From Saprospiraceae bacterium (lineage in GTDB: Bacteria; Bacteroidota; Bacteroidia; Chitinophagales; Saprospiraceae), in assembly GCA_016715405.1 (NCBI GenBank), contig JADKAE010000015.1, forward strand, positions 149,125 to 213,124: a stretch of 64,000 bases of DNA. Reading direction: 5' to 3'. Each line of letters begins with the position of its first letter. The first letter of the stretch is position 1. The notes below the pieces were generated by a model that was not told the origin of the DNA, ran no database searches, and worked only from the letters and a program-made list of their open reading frames with translations. A program made the translations under genes and the position numbers. Shown here piece by piece: positions 30,239 through 37,541 of this stretch.

Positions 30239-30750
30239 ATGCATAACCCATCGCTATACCGACACCCAGGTTTGTTGGCCCTGTTCAGGGCGGCACAACG
30301 GGAGAGCCGCATGCAAATGATTGCGGCGCTCACCATCCTGGCATTGGGGATAGCGTTGGGTTGGTTGTTTTTTTCAAAAGCATGCAGTGTTAGCCGTTAT
30401 TGCCCTGTCACCTCTACTGCTGGGCCTTTACTGGATGTACAGCGCCATTCGAATATGGCGTTTGGAGAGCCATCCGCTGTTCATCAGTTGCTGCATCGCC
30501 AACCCCACCGCATCGTGGGTTTATACGATCAATCTGGCCGTCATGCCCTTTGGCATAAAACATGATCAACCGGGGCGACATCCACATCCGCCTCGACGAC
30601 GGCAGCGAGATTGTCGTGAGCCTTCCCGCCCGGCAACTCAAACTCGTTTCCACTACGCTGAGCCGGCTTCTTCCCGGTGTAGCTTTCGGCTATACGCCCG
30701 AAAGGGAGCGGCAGTATTTGGAGGACCGGGGGGGTTGCGAGCCATGTAGA
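30239..30750 (+). CDS. Small membrane protein, frameshifted
   Basis: Three overlapping frames make one protein: 30239-30385 (hydrophobic MIAALTILALGIALGWLFF), 30386-30560 (AVIALSPLLLGLYWMYSAIRIWRL, then INLAVMPFGI) and 30561-30750 (NRGDIHIRLDDGSEIVVSLPARQLKLV...YTPERERQYLED). Two membrane segments and a soluble tail of about 60 residues. No family recognised. The end of the frame is encoded by a REP palindrome, so the native C-terminus may be altered. Confidence 0.5.
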
Positions 30751-30777
30751 GACGCAAAATGTTGCGTCTCTACATGG
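30742..30777. repeat. REP-like palindrome, TAGAGACGCAA type
   Basis: Perfect 16-bp arms (CCATGTAGAGACGCAA and its complement, 30742-30757 and 30762-30777) around AATG. The GTAGAGACGCAA core is a widespread REP/MITE-like palindrome in Bacteroidota and cyanobacteria. Confidence 0.85.
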
Positions 30778-30850
30778 TCTTGACTTTGTGAGGAAAAATG
30801 CGGAGCTTCGTAGCTTGGATGTATTGCAGGAAACGGGTGGTGGGTGAAAT
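30776..30850 (+). repeat. 75-bp dispersed module, copy A
   Basis: Begins GGTCTTGACTTTGTGAGG, continues with GGAGCTTCGTAGCTT and ends GGAAACGGGTGGTG. Two more copies start at 33037 and 34264. It directly abuts the REP palindrome and precedes the BrnT gene. Confidence 0.7.
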
Positions 30851-30911
30851 CAAAAACAAATTATGAACCCAAATGTAGAATACCGGATCGACAACGAAAA
30901 AATCATTTGAC

Positions 30912-31214
30912 ATGGAATTTGAGTGGGACGAGAATAAAAATCGGAGAAATGTAGAAAAGCATAAGATCAATTTTGAAGAAGCAAAGACCATATTTGATGA
31001 CCCTGATGGGGTTGAAATGGAAGCGAGTCGTAATGGGGAATATCGAATTATCAGAATAGGTAAAACGGCAACCAAATTTATACTTCTCGTTGTTTATACA
31101 CTTAGAGGCTTGGTTGTTCGGCTTATATCAGCCCGGCAGGCCAACAAAGACGAGAGAAATCTTTATTTTGAGCACAAATTTAAAAATCATGGCGATGAAA
31201 GTTCTAACGGTTAA
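30912..31214 (+). CDS. brnT: BrnT-family toxin
   Basis: About 100 residues with the BrnT/DUF497 pattern: FEWDENKNRRNVEKHKINFEEAKTIFDDP, a central beta sheet, and RLISARQANKDERNLYFE. BrnT is a RelE-fold ribonuclease that arrests growth. Its 3' end overlaps the start of the next gene by 26 bp, as in toxin-antitoxin pairs. Confidence 0.8.
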   Translation: MEFEWDENKNRRNVEKHKINFEEAKTIFDDPDGVEMEASRNGEYRIIRIGKTATKFILLVVYTLRGLVVRLISARQANKDERNLYFEHKFKNHGDESSNG

Positions 31215-31614
31215 AGAAGCGGTTGAATGGGTGAACAAAGGGAACAACCTGGAAGGAGTTGTTCTGGATGAAAGCACTATCAAGCAAGTAAATGTGCGGG
31301 ATGCCATGGTTTTGGCCAGAGGAGGTATAGTCATTCCGGAACAGAATATCTACTACAACGATGATGAAATTGAATATGATGAGGATATAGATGAATTGGT
31401 TATCACAGGTGGGATAGTTGAGCTTTCTTGGGAAGAGAAAGCTAGAAGAGCTAAAGCGTTTAGCGAAAAAGAAAAAAAAGAGGTAATGGTCGATTTATCG
31501 ACTCAAAAACCAGAGGTTGACGATTGGATAGCAAAAAATAGAGAGAAAATAGAAAACTTACTCAAACCAATTGTAATAAGCCTATTTAACGCAGAAAAAA
31601 CGATCAAAGAATAA
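31189..31614 (+). CDS. Putative antitoxin partner of BrnT, unknown family
   Basis: From ATG 31189 (or 31195) a 140-residue acidic protein: MKVLTVKEAVEWVNKG, an acidic middle (YYNDDEIEYDEDIDELVITGG) and a helical C-terminal part with W-I---REKIENLLKP. The overlap with brnT suggests an antitoxin, yet it is not the usual BrnA ribbon-helix-helix protein. The C-terminal segment could replace the RHH dimeriser. Function inferred from position only. Confidence 0.45.
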   Translation: MAMKVLTVKEAVEWVNKGNNLEGVVLDESTIKQVNVRDAMVLARGGIVIPEQNIYYNDDEIEYDEDIDELVITGGIVELSWEEKARRAKAFSEKEKKEVMVDLSTQKPEVDDWIAKNREKIENLLKPIVISLFNAEKTIKE

Positions 31615-31811
31615 TTTACCCGGCAATGCATAAGTTTTCATACCTCCCAAGAGGTTGGCACGTCGGGTATGCCACACTTAGCGCTACCCTAAAGAAAGAA
31701 AATATCCGATCTCAAAAATCAAAAAGCCCAGCTCAAATCAGCTCAATTCACAAAACATGGGCGTGGTGCAGGAACCGGATTCCAATTCATCTAATATAAA
31801 TATCGACTTTT

Positions 31812-31865
31812 CTGCGATCATAATCGCTAAAAGTTATTACTTTTGGGGATTATAATCGCCAAAAG
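31812..31865 (+). promoter_or_regulatory. Two tandem palindromes before the AAA/DUF4143 gene
   Basis: GCGAT-CATA-ATCGC (31814-31827) and a longer palindrome at 31840-31865 (CTTTTGG...CCAAAAG around GATTATAATC), the second ending one base before the start codon. Both centre on ATAATCGC(C/T)AAAAGT. The position suggests repression of the ATPase gene. The 31615-31811 stretch shows no gene. Confidence 0.55.
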
Positions 31866-31866
31866 T

Positions 31867-32390
31867 ATGATCTCAAGGTATATCGAATCTGAAATAACGC
31901 AGATCCTGTCGGAGCCTCAAAACAAGCTGATTATACTGCTCGGCCCCCGGCAGACGGGAAAAACCACGCTGGTGAAGCGTTTTATACAGCAGGCAAGCGG
32001 GAAAACGCTGTACCTGACCGGCGATGACCCAACCGTTCGTACCCGGTTTACAGATATAGGCATCGAAGCCCTGCGCCCCATACTGGAAGGATACGACCTG
32101 TTTGTACTCGACGAGGCACAGCGCATCCGCAATATCGGTATCACCCTCAAACTGATGGCCGATCATTTTCCCCATACGCGAGTGGTAGCTACGGGTTCTT
32201 CTTCTTTCGAGTTGGCCAACCAGATCAAGGAACCGCTGACCGGCAGGAAGATTGAATACTACCTCTACCCCGTTTGCTGGCAGGAATGGACGGGCCATGC
32301 CGGCGTTTTCACCGCCGAAAGCGGCCTCGAACAACGCCTGATATACGGCATGTACCCAGAAGTGTTGACGCAGCCCGGCAACGAAAGGAA
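31867..32390 (+). CDS. AAA ATPase with DUF4143, ATPase part
   Basis: Walker A GPRQTGKTT (residues 26-34), Walker B DLFVLDEAQ, sensor 1 VVATGSSSFEL. This P-loop family, fused to DUF4143, is abundant in Bacteroidota; the role is unsettled and is often proposed to be toxin-like or defence-related. ATG 31867 is chosen over an in-frame TTG within the palindrome. A missing base near 32391 shifts the rest. Confidence 0.87.
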
Positions 32391-33011
32391 GTCCTGGCCC
32401 GGCTTGCTTCCGACAACCTCTACCGCGACCTGCTGTCGTTTGCTCCCATCCGAAAACCGGAGATACTGGTGCAACTTCTGCAAGCGCTGGCTTTGCAAGT
32501 AGGTTCAGAAGTGTCGTACAACGAGCTTTCCCTTTTACTGAAAGTTGACAAGCAGACTGTTTCCAATTATATCACCGCCCTGGAGCAGGCTTACGTTATT
32601 TTCAGACTGGGCCCTTTCAGCCGGAATTTGCGCAACGAGATCTCCACTACCCGAAAGGTATATTTTTACGATAACGGCATCCGCAACGCGCTCGTCGGCA
32701 ACTTTGCCCCCCTCGATTTGCGCCAGGACAAGGGCGCACTCTGGGAGAACTTCCTGATCAGCGAGCGCCTCAAGCGCAACCGTTATGCCCGTCGCCATTT
32801 TGTAAACACCTATTTCTGGCGTACCAAACAAGGGCAGGAAATAGACTACCTCGAAGAAAGCGACGGCCGTTTCGCCGCGTTTGAAATGAAGTGGAATCCC
32901 TCGCGCACAGTCAAGCTCCCCTCATCCTTTGCCGAGGCCTATCCGGCACATGATTTCAAGGTATTGTCGCCGGCAGATTTTCGCGGGTTTCTGGAGATAG
33001 GGGGCGTATAG
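32391..33011 (+). CDS. AAA ATPase with DUF4143, DUF4143 part
   Basis: Corrected frame: VLARLASDNLYRDLLSF, winged-helix-like LLKVDKQTVSNYITALEQAYVIFRLGPFSRN, then the restriction-nuclease-like DUF4143 core (YFYDNGIRNALVG, ENFLISERLKRNRY, YFWRTKQGQEIDYLEE with the D-Y-x-E nuclease-like motif). Ends at a REP palindrome. Confidence 0.87.
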   Translation, partial: VLARLASDNLYRDLLSFAPIRKPEILVQLLQALALQVGSEVSYNELSLLLKVDKQTVSNYITALEQAYVIFRLGPFSRNLRNEISTTRKVYFYDNGIRNALVGNFAPLDLRQDKGALWENFLISERLKRNRYARRHFVNTYFWRTKQGQEIDYLEESDGRFAAFEMKWNPSRTVKLPSSFAEAYPAHDFKVLSPADFRGFLEIGGV

Positions 33012-33034
33012 AGGCGCAAAATTATGCGCCTCTA
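33009..33034. repeat. REP-like palindrome, TAGAGGCGCA type
   Basis: 10-bp arms TAGAGGCGCA/TGCGCCTCTA around AAATTA, overlapping the stop region of the AAA/DUF4143 gene. Close relative of the palindrome at 30742. Confidence 0.8.
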
Positions 33035-33036
33035 CC

Positions 33037-33105
33037 GGTCTTGATTTTGTGAATAAAAACCCTGACCTTCGCAGCATAGGGTATTGCGGAAAACAGGTGT
33101 TATCT
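33037..33105 (+). repeat. 75-bp dispersed module, copy B
   Basis: Begins GGTCTTGATTTTGTGAA and continues GACCTTCGCAGCATAGGGTA, TTGCGGAAAACAGGTGTTA. More diverged than copies A and C. It again follows a REP palindrome and precedes a toxin-antitoxin-like pair. Confidence 0.6.
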
Positions 33106-33199
33106 CGAATACAAACATAACATAGCCCACGTCACACGGCCAATACGTCACAAAAATAAAATAAGAGGACACACTCAAAAGGAACAAAAACGAAGCGCC

Positions 33200-33505
33200 A
33201 TGAAAAAGGAGCTGAAAGTGGAGGATTTTAGTCCATCCCTGTTTTGGGACGTGGACAAGACGCAGTTGGATTTTGAGAAAAACAAGCGGTTTGTCATAGA
33301 ACGCACGTTGACGCATGGCACATTGTCTGATTGGTTTTTGCTTAAAGCCTATTATGGTAAGCAAACCATAAAAGAAGAAATCATGCAGGTACGGTATTTA
33401 GACAAACAGACCTTGTCGTTTTGCGCGGCGTATTTTCACGAATCCATCAACAATTTCAGATGTTACATACTCAAACAGTCGAACCCGTCACATTGGGATT
33501 ATTGA
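33200..33505 (+). CDS. DUF6922-like protein, probable antitoxin of the AbiEii pair
   Basis: 101 residues: LKVEDFSPSLFWDVDKTQLDFEKNKRFVIERTLTHGTLSDW, typical of DUF6922 proteins encoded just before AbiEii-type nucleotidyltransferases. It overlaps the next gene by 46 bp. Likely a small helical DNA-binding or neutralising partner; no catalytic motif seen. Confidence 0.7.
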   Translation: MKKELKVEDFSPSLFWDVDKTQLDFEKNKRFVIERTLTHGTLSDWFLLKAYYGKQTIKEEIMQVRYLDKQTLSFCAAYFHESINNFRCYILKQSNPSHWDY

Positions 33506-34077
33506 AAAGGCTCATGGCAGACGAAGCCTTAGGCCTGTTCAACCTGGTAGGCGGTACTGCCCTGTCTTTACAAATAGGACATAGGAAGTCTATTGATTTG
33601 GATATGTTCCCTCAAAGTGATTTTGAAGCGGACACCATGTTGAAGCATTTGGATGAAGCCGGCTATGAACCGCAAGTAAGGCATCTCCAAAAACAAACAC
33701 TGATAGCAGAAATACAGGGAATCAAAGTAGATTTTATTCGATTCCGCTATCCTTTCGCACAGGATATTCTGGTGATGGATGGCATCCGTATGGCAAATAT
33801 AAAGGATATCGCCTGCATGAAAATAGATGCCATCATGGGCCGGGGCAGAAAGAAGGATTTCTTTGATTTGTATTTTTTGTTACAGCGTTTTTCGCTCACA
33901 GACATGATGAGTTGGTATGCCCAAATGTTCAAGCATTCAACGCTTTTTCACGTCTATAAAAGTTTAATCTGGTTTGATGATGCCGATTTGGACGGAGAAT
34001 TAGACGTCATGGATAAAAAAGTAAATTGGGAAAAAGTAAAAAAAACAATCGTGAAGGCAGTTGAAAAAGCAATCTAA
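33460..34077 (+). CDS. AbiEii-type nucleotidyltransferase toxin
   Basis: About 205 residues from ATG 33460. The nucleotidyltransferase motif GGTALSLQIGHRKSIDLDMF carries the GG/GS and D-x-D signatures; VKVDFIRFRYPF and the helical RKKDFFDLYFLL region follow. AbiEii proteins are type IV toxin-antitoxin toxins, some of which add nucleotides to tRNA. Start at 33460 gives the family N-terminus; an upstream frame start at 33421 would overlap the partner more. Confidence 0.8.
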   Translation: MLHTQTVEPVTLGLLKRLMADEALGLFNLVGGTALSLQIGHRKSIDLDMFPQSDFEADTMLKHLDEAGYEPQVRHLQKQTLIAEIQGIKVDFIRFRYPFAQDILVMDGIRMANIKDIACMKIDAIMGRGRKKDFFDLYFLLQRFSLTDMMSWYAQMFKHSTLFHVYKSLIWFDDADLDGELDVMDKKVNWEKVKKTIVKAVEKAI

Positions 34078-34103
34078 ACATGGCAAGAGAAATACCGCCA
34101 CAC

Positions 34104-34167
34104 ATGAAAATACAACTACCACTTAAAATACTAGCCCCCCTTTTAATTCTCATATCCCTGACGTAGG
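34104..34167 (+). pseudogene. Truncated 5' end of a second DKNYY-type lipoprotein gene
   Basis: ATG 34104 opens MKIQLPLKILAPLLILISLT, nearly identical at DNA level (from about 34090) to the start of the lipoprotein at 36861. Homology ends at CTGACGT (34161-34167), exactly where IS21-like sequence begins. A paralogue cut by an insertion. Confidence 0.6.
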
Positions 34168-34258
34168 CTGTTCAGTTTGCTCCGGAAAAATGATCACTCT
34201 TGACCCTGTGTTTACTGTTCACTTTCACCGGCTATGGCTGTCCACTTTGCGCCGGATT
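34168..34258. mobile_element. Remnant of an IS21-like terminus
   Basis: Two copies of GGCTGT(T/C)CA(G/C)TTTGC(T/G)CCGGA (34168-34192 and about 34232-34255) in the same direction. Multiple short terminal repeats of the form TGTTCA-TTTG-GCCGGA are typical of IS21-family ends. No transposase gene remains. It interrupts the lipoprotein fragment just upstream. Confidence 0.45.
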
Positions 34259-34263
34259 ATGCA

Positions 34264-34342
34264 GGCTTGATTTTGTGAGAAAAAATGTAGAGCTTCGTAG
34301 CTTCGCAACTTAGACGTGTTCCGGGAAACGGGTGTTAGCAAC
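34264..34342 (+). repeat. 75-bp dispersed module, copy C
   Basis: Begins GGCTTGATTTTGTGAGA, shares GAGCTTCGTAGCTTCG and GGGAAACGGGTGTTAGCAAC with the other copies, and ends 17 nt before the start of a propeller lipoprotein gene. Confidence 0.65.
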
Positions 34343-34358
34343 AATAAAAAATAAATTT

Positions 34359-35459
34359 ATGCCGGAAATAAAAAGCAAAAAGCCCCTTTCGTCAAGAATT
34401 CTAACTTTTGTGTTTATCGCACTTCTTCTTTCTTCTTGCTATGGACAAGTAAATGAAAATACAGGAAAGGAAGAAAACGCCAAAAAGAACCAAACTACCG
34501 TCTTAAAGCAAAATACAGTATTTCCGCAAATTCACACCAATTTAAATGGAATGGTAAGAGAATTTGTCAGGTCTATGTATCAGGATACAAAAGGGAATTA
34601 TTGGTTTGGAACAAATGGAAATGGGATTATCCGCTACGATGGACAAACACTTGAAACAGTTTCAATCGAAGGAATCCGCCCATATATGGCTGTTAGAGAA
34701 ATTGTAGAAGACAAAGAAGGCAATGTATGGTTTGGAACTTCCGAGGGACTCGTAAAATACGATGGCGAAAAGTTTACAACATTTTCAAAAAAAGAAGGAT
34801 TGCACGATAATGAAATTTGGGGTTTAACAATTGACAAAAGCGGACTAATTTGGGTTGGAACGATTCAAGGAGTTAATCTTTTTGACGGAAAAAATTTTGT
34901 GCCCTTTTCATTGCCAAAAACACTGGTCGAAAATCCAGAGCACATGCTATCTGATAAATTGGTTTTAAAATTTATTGAAGACAAAAATGGAATCATTTGG
35001 CTTGTGACTGATGGAAATGGTGTTTTCAAATACAATAAAGGTGAATTTACTCATTTAACCACCAAGAATGGACTTACCGACAATAATGCTGCGGATATAT
35101 TGGAGGACAAGCAAGGAAATATTTGGATTGGAACATTCTATGGAGGTGTAAGTAAATTTGATGGGAAGACGTTCAACAACTTCACCAAAGATGGAATAAT
35201 TAAAGGTGTAGAAATAGGAAATTTATATGAAGATAGCAAAGGCAATATTTGGTTTTCGGTTGAAAATCATGGTGTGTACCGATATGATGGAGCTAATTTC
35301 ACCCAATTCACTACTGAAAACGGATTAACCACAAACGGGGTTCAAAGTATTTTTGAGGATAACAAACGACAGGTTTGGTTTGGTACTTGGCAAGGAATAA
35401 GCCTTTATGATGGTGAGAAATTCATGAATGCAATCGAAAAAGAACCTTGGGTAAAATAA
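34359..35459 (+). CDS. Two-component-regulator-type beta-propeller lipoprotein
   Basis: Lipoprotein signal (LLSSCYGQ) followed by seven repeats of about 42 residues with the Reg_prop pattern GNIWFGT..GGV..YDG..FT.FT...GL. This is the ligand-sensing propeller of hybrid two-component systems, but here it stands alone as an anchored exported protein with no kinase. ATG 34359 gives the signal peptide. Low G+C compared with the core genes. Confidence 0.8.
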   Translation: MPEIKSKKPLSSRILTFVFIALLLSSCYGQVNENTGKEENAKKNQTTVLKQNTVFPQIHTNLNGMVREFVRSMYQDTKGNYWFGTNGNGIIRYDGQTLETVSIEGIRPYMAVREIVEDKEGNVWFGTSEGLVKYDGEKFTTFSKKEGLHDNEIWGLTIDKSGLIWVGTIQGVNLFDGKNFVPFSLPKTLVENPEHMLSDKLVLKFIEDKNGIIWLVTDGNGVFKYNKGEFTHLTTKNGLTDNNAADILEDKQGNIWIGTFYGGVSKFDGKTFNNFTKDGIIKGVEIGNLYEDSKGNIWFSVENHGVYRYDGANFTQFTTENGLTTNGVQSIFEDNKRQVWFGTWQGISLYDGEKFMNAIEKEPWVK

Positions 35460-35473
35460 AAATAACTGTTGCA

Positions 35474-35530
35474 AAAGTATGATTTCAAGGTGTTGTCGCT
35501 GAGGGATTTCTGGTGATAGAAGGCAGGTAG
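35474..35530 (+). pseudogene. 3' tail of a lost AAA/DUF4143 gene
   Basis: The sequence reads KYDFKVLSLRDFLVIEGR after a one-base shift, matching the end of the intact DUF4143 protein at 33.0 kb (HDFKVLSPADFRGFLEIGG). Nothing upstream belongs to it. A trace of gene loss. Confidence 0.45.
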
Positions 35531-35649
35531 GAATATATAATGGTTAAGCTCCTTTCTGAAACATTTACACCCCACTTACATTCTTTTACAATTGATAAGT
35601 CCCCAAACAAAGCGCTTCACCCTACCTTTGAAAACAAAAAATTCAACAA

Positions 35650-36108
35650 ATGAAGCAAGTCTGTTTGTACACACCTGCCTGTACATTGCTTTTCATTTTA
35701 GCCATTCTCAATTCTTGCAGCGGACAAAATACCTCCCGGGAATCAAACAATGCCTTGAGCGACCCACTTTCGCCTATTGCCTGGGGGGATACCGTAAAAG
35801 AACCAGGCAACAACATAATGACTGTTTATCAGGACTCGAAGAATAATTATTGGTTCGCAAGCTGGCAAGATGGGTTGTATAAATATGATGGAAAAACAAT
35901 CCTTCATTATACCACGAAGAGTGGATTGCCACATAATAGAGTTGAAGATATCCAGGAAGACAAATGGGGAAATATTTACTTCAATACGAGTGGAGGCGTA
36001 TGCCAATTCGATGGACAAAAATTCAGCCCGCTACCCATTATGGAAAGTATTGAATGGAAATTACAACCCGGTGACTTGTGGTTTAAATCCTTGCAGTTTG
36101 GAGGAAGG
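35650..36108 (+). CDS. Second propeller lipoprotein, N-terminal part
   Basis: Lipoprotein signal (ILNSCSGQ) then Reg_prop repeats (NNYWFASWQDGLYKYDGK..., GNIYFNTSGGVCQFDGQ). Paralogue of the protein at 34.4 kb. A missing G near 36108 shifts the frame at FGG-KVYRYDGK. Confidence 0.75.
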
Positions 36109-36735
36109 TCTATCGCTATGATGGTAAAGTCCTATACAGTTTGCAATTCCCAGAACCAAACTTGGCGAAGACTGGATTTCAAAACACCCAACCTATTCCA
36201 ATCCTTATGCTATATACACCATTTACAAAGACAGCAAAGGAAATATTTGGTTTGGCACTGCCGCCGTGGGCGCCTGTCGCTACAATGGAAAATCATTTGA
36301 CTGGATTTCTGAAGAGGATGTAACAGAACTTCATTACGGCCCTTCCAATGGTGTTCGTTCAATAATAGAAGATAAGGACGGTTATTTCTGGTTCAATTCA
36401 GCGTATCGATATCATGTGTACGGGAGCAACTCCCAAAAACATACGTTTTACAGCAGGGAAAAAAGCATCGGGAATTTAGATGGAAGCCCGAACAGCGATT
36501 TCTGGGAGTATATGTCCATCGCCAGAGACAACAACAATGAATTATGGATAGCAACCTATGCCAATGGCGTATGGCGATACGATGGAAAAAGAACCACCCA
36601 TTACCCTGTACAGGCCGGGGGCGAAGACATTACCCTGTTCTCCATTTACAAAGATAACAATGGAGACTTATGGCTTGGCACACGAGACAGGCGTGTAAAT
36701 TTAATGGGAACTCATTTGAAAGATTCATACAGTAG
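36109..36735 (+). CDS. Second propeller lipoprotein, C-terminal part
   Basis: Corrected frames read VYRYDGKVLYSLQFPEPN, then (shift near 36205) AIYTIYKDSKGNIWFGTAAVGACRYNGKSF, ELWIATYANGVWRYDGK and (shift near 36685) ETGVYKFNGNSFERFIQ, ending at TAG 36733-36735. Three small indels in 650 bp. Confidence 0.7.
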
Positions 36736-36792
36736 CACCGGCCAAATTCAGGTGAGATAGTCAGATAGTTCGAGCTACTATATTTTTATAAA

Positions 36793-36826
36793 AAGCCACA
36801 GACTGAAAATGTCTGTGGCTTTTTTA
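36793..36826 (+). terminator. Rho-independent terminator
   Basis: Stem AGCCACAGAC/GTCTGTGGCT (36794-36803, 36811-36820), loop TGAAAAT, preceded by an A run and followed by seven T. A classic terminator for the propeller gene, quite unlike the mirrored repeats used elsewhere. Confidence 0.9.
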
Positions 36827-36860
36827 TAAACTACCTTTGAGTAAAATAATTCCGCCACAC

Positions 36861-37541
36861 ATGAATATACAACTACCAATAAAAATACTTGCCCTCCTTT
36901 TATTTCTCATTTTCCTGACGTCGTGCAGCAGCGGGTATCAACATGAGAACGGAACTTGGGTTTGGGTTTCGTACGACGAATCAGTCGGGCGAAGAGTGAA
37001 ATTAGTCGAATCGGCAGATAGCGAGACGTTTAAAGTGTTGAGAAACAAAAACTACGCCGTTGACAAAAATGCTGTTTTTTACTTAGGTATAAAAATTGAA
37101 AAAGCCGACCCAAAAACTTTTGAAGTAATAACCGACAACGGCTATGCAATAGACAAATCAAATGTATCTGGATTGGGGCATTGTTTTATCTGCCGACCCA
37201 AAGACCTTTCAACATCTGGATTTTCTTTATTCGAAGGACAAAACGACGTGTACTGCGGGATCATTCCACTGCAGCTAAACAAACGCGAAATAAATGAATT
37301 TATAGTTACCAATAAAGACGACATCATGGCGGGCACGAAAAGGACTATTCTGCTCTCCTATTTTATTGAACAAAATCCAGACTATGCCTGGTTGGATACG
37401 TTTGATATTCAAAGAGTGATTATTGGCGATTGGGCGACAGGAGAAACAAAAACAAGAAAATTCAAGGGGTTTAGAGAAATAAAAACAGAAATACCTACCA
37501 CACCCGCCAATCCTTCAACAAATTCTCAACCCGAAAGGTAG
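36861..37541 (+). CDS. DKNYY-family lipoprotein
   Basis: Lipoprotein signal (IFLTSCSSG), then repeats of the DKNYY type (KNYAVDKNAVFYLGIKIEKADPKTFEVI, NGYAIDKSNV). Two compensating single-base losses near 37159 and 37240 put about 28 residues out of frame; corrected they read YLDWGIVLSADPKTFQHLDFLYSKDKNDVYCG, restoring the repeat. The family decorates cell envelopes and has no known activity. The 3' end overlaps the caspase gene on the other strand by 47 bp. Confidence 0.7.
   Translation: MNIQLPIKILALLLFLIFLTSCSSGYQHENGTWVWVSYDESVGRRVKLVESADSETFKVLRNKNYAVDKNAVFYLGIKIEKADPKTFEVITDNGYAIDKSNVSGLGHCFICRPKDLSTSGFSLFEGQNDVYCGIIPLQLNKREINEFIVTNKDDIMAGTKRTILLSYFIEQNPDYAWLDTFDIQRVIIGDWATGETKTRKFKGFREIKTEIPTTPANPSTNSQPER

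Noticed and set aside
31843..31866. TTG start for the AAA/DUF4143 protein
   Set aside because: It lies inside the palindromic operator; ATG 31867 matches the family start MI-R-IE.
36793..36826. Member of the mirrored-repeat family
   Set aside because: Single unrepeated stem with a T run: an ordinary intrinsic terminator.
37159..37243. Novel domain inside the DKNYY lipoprotein
   Set aside because: Two compensating one-base losses explain the odd segment; the corrected frame restores the DKNYY repeat.
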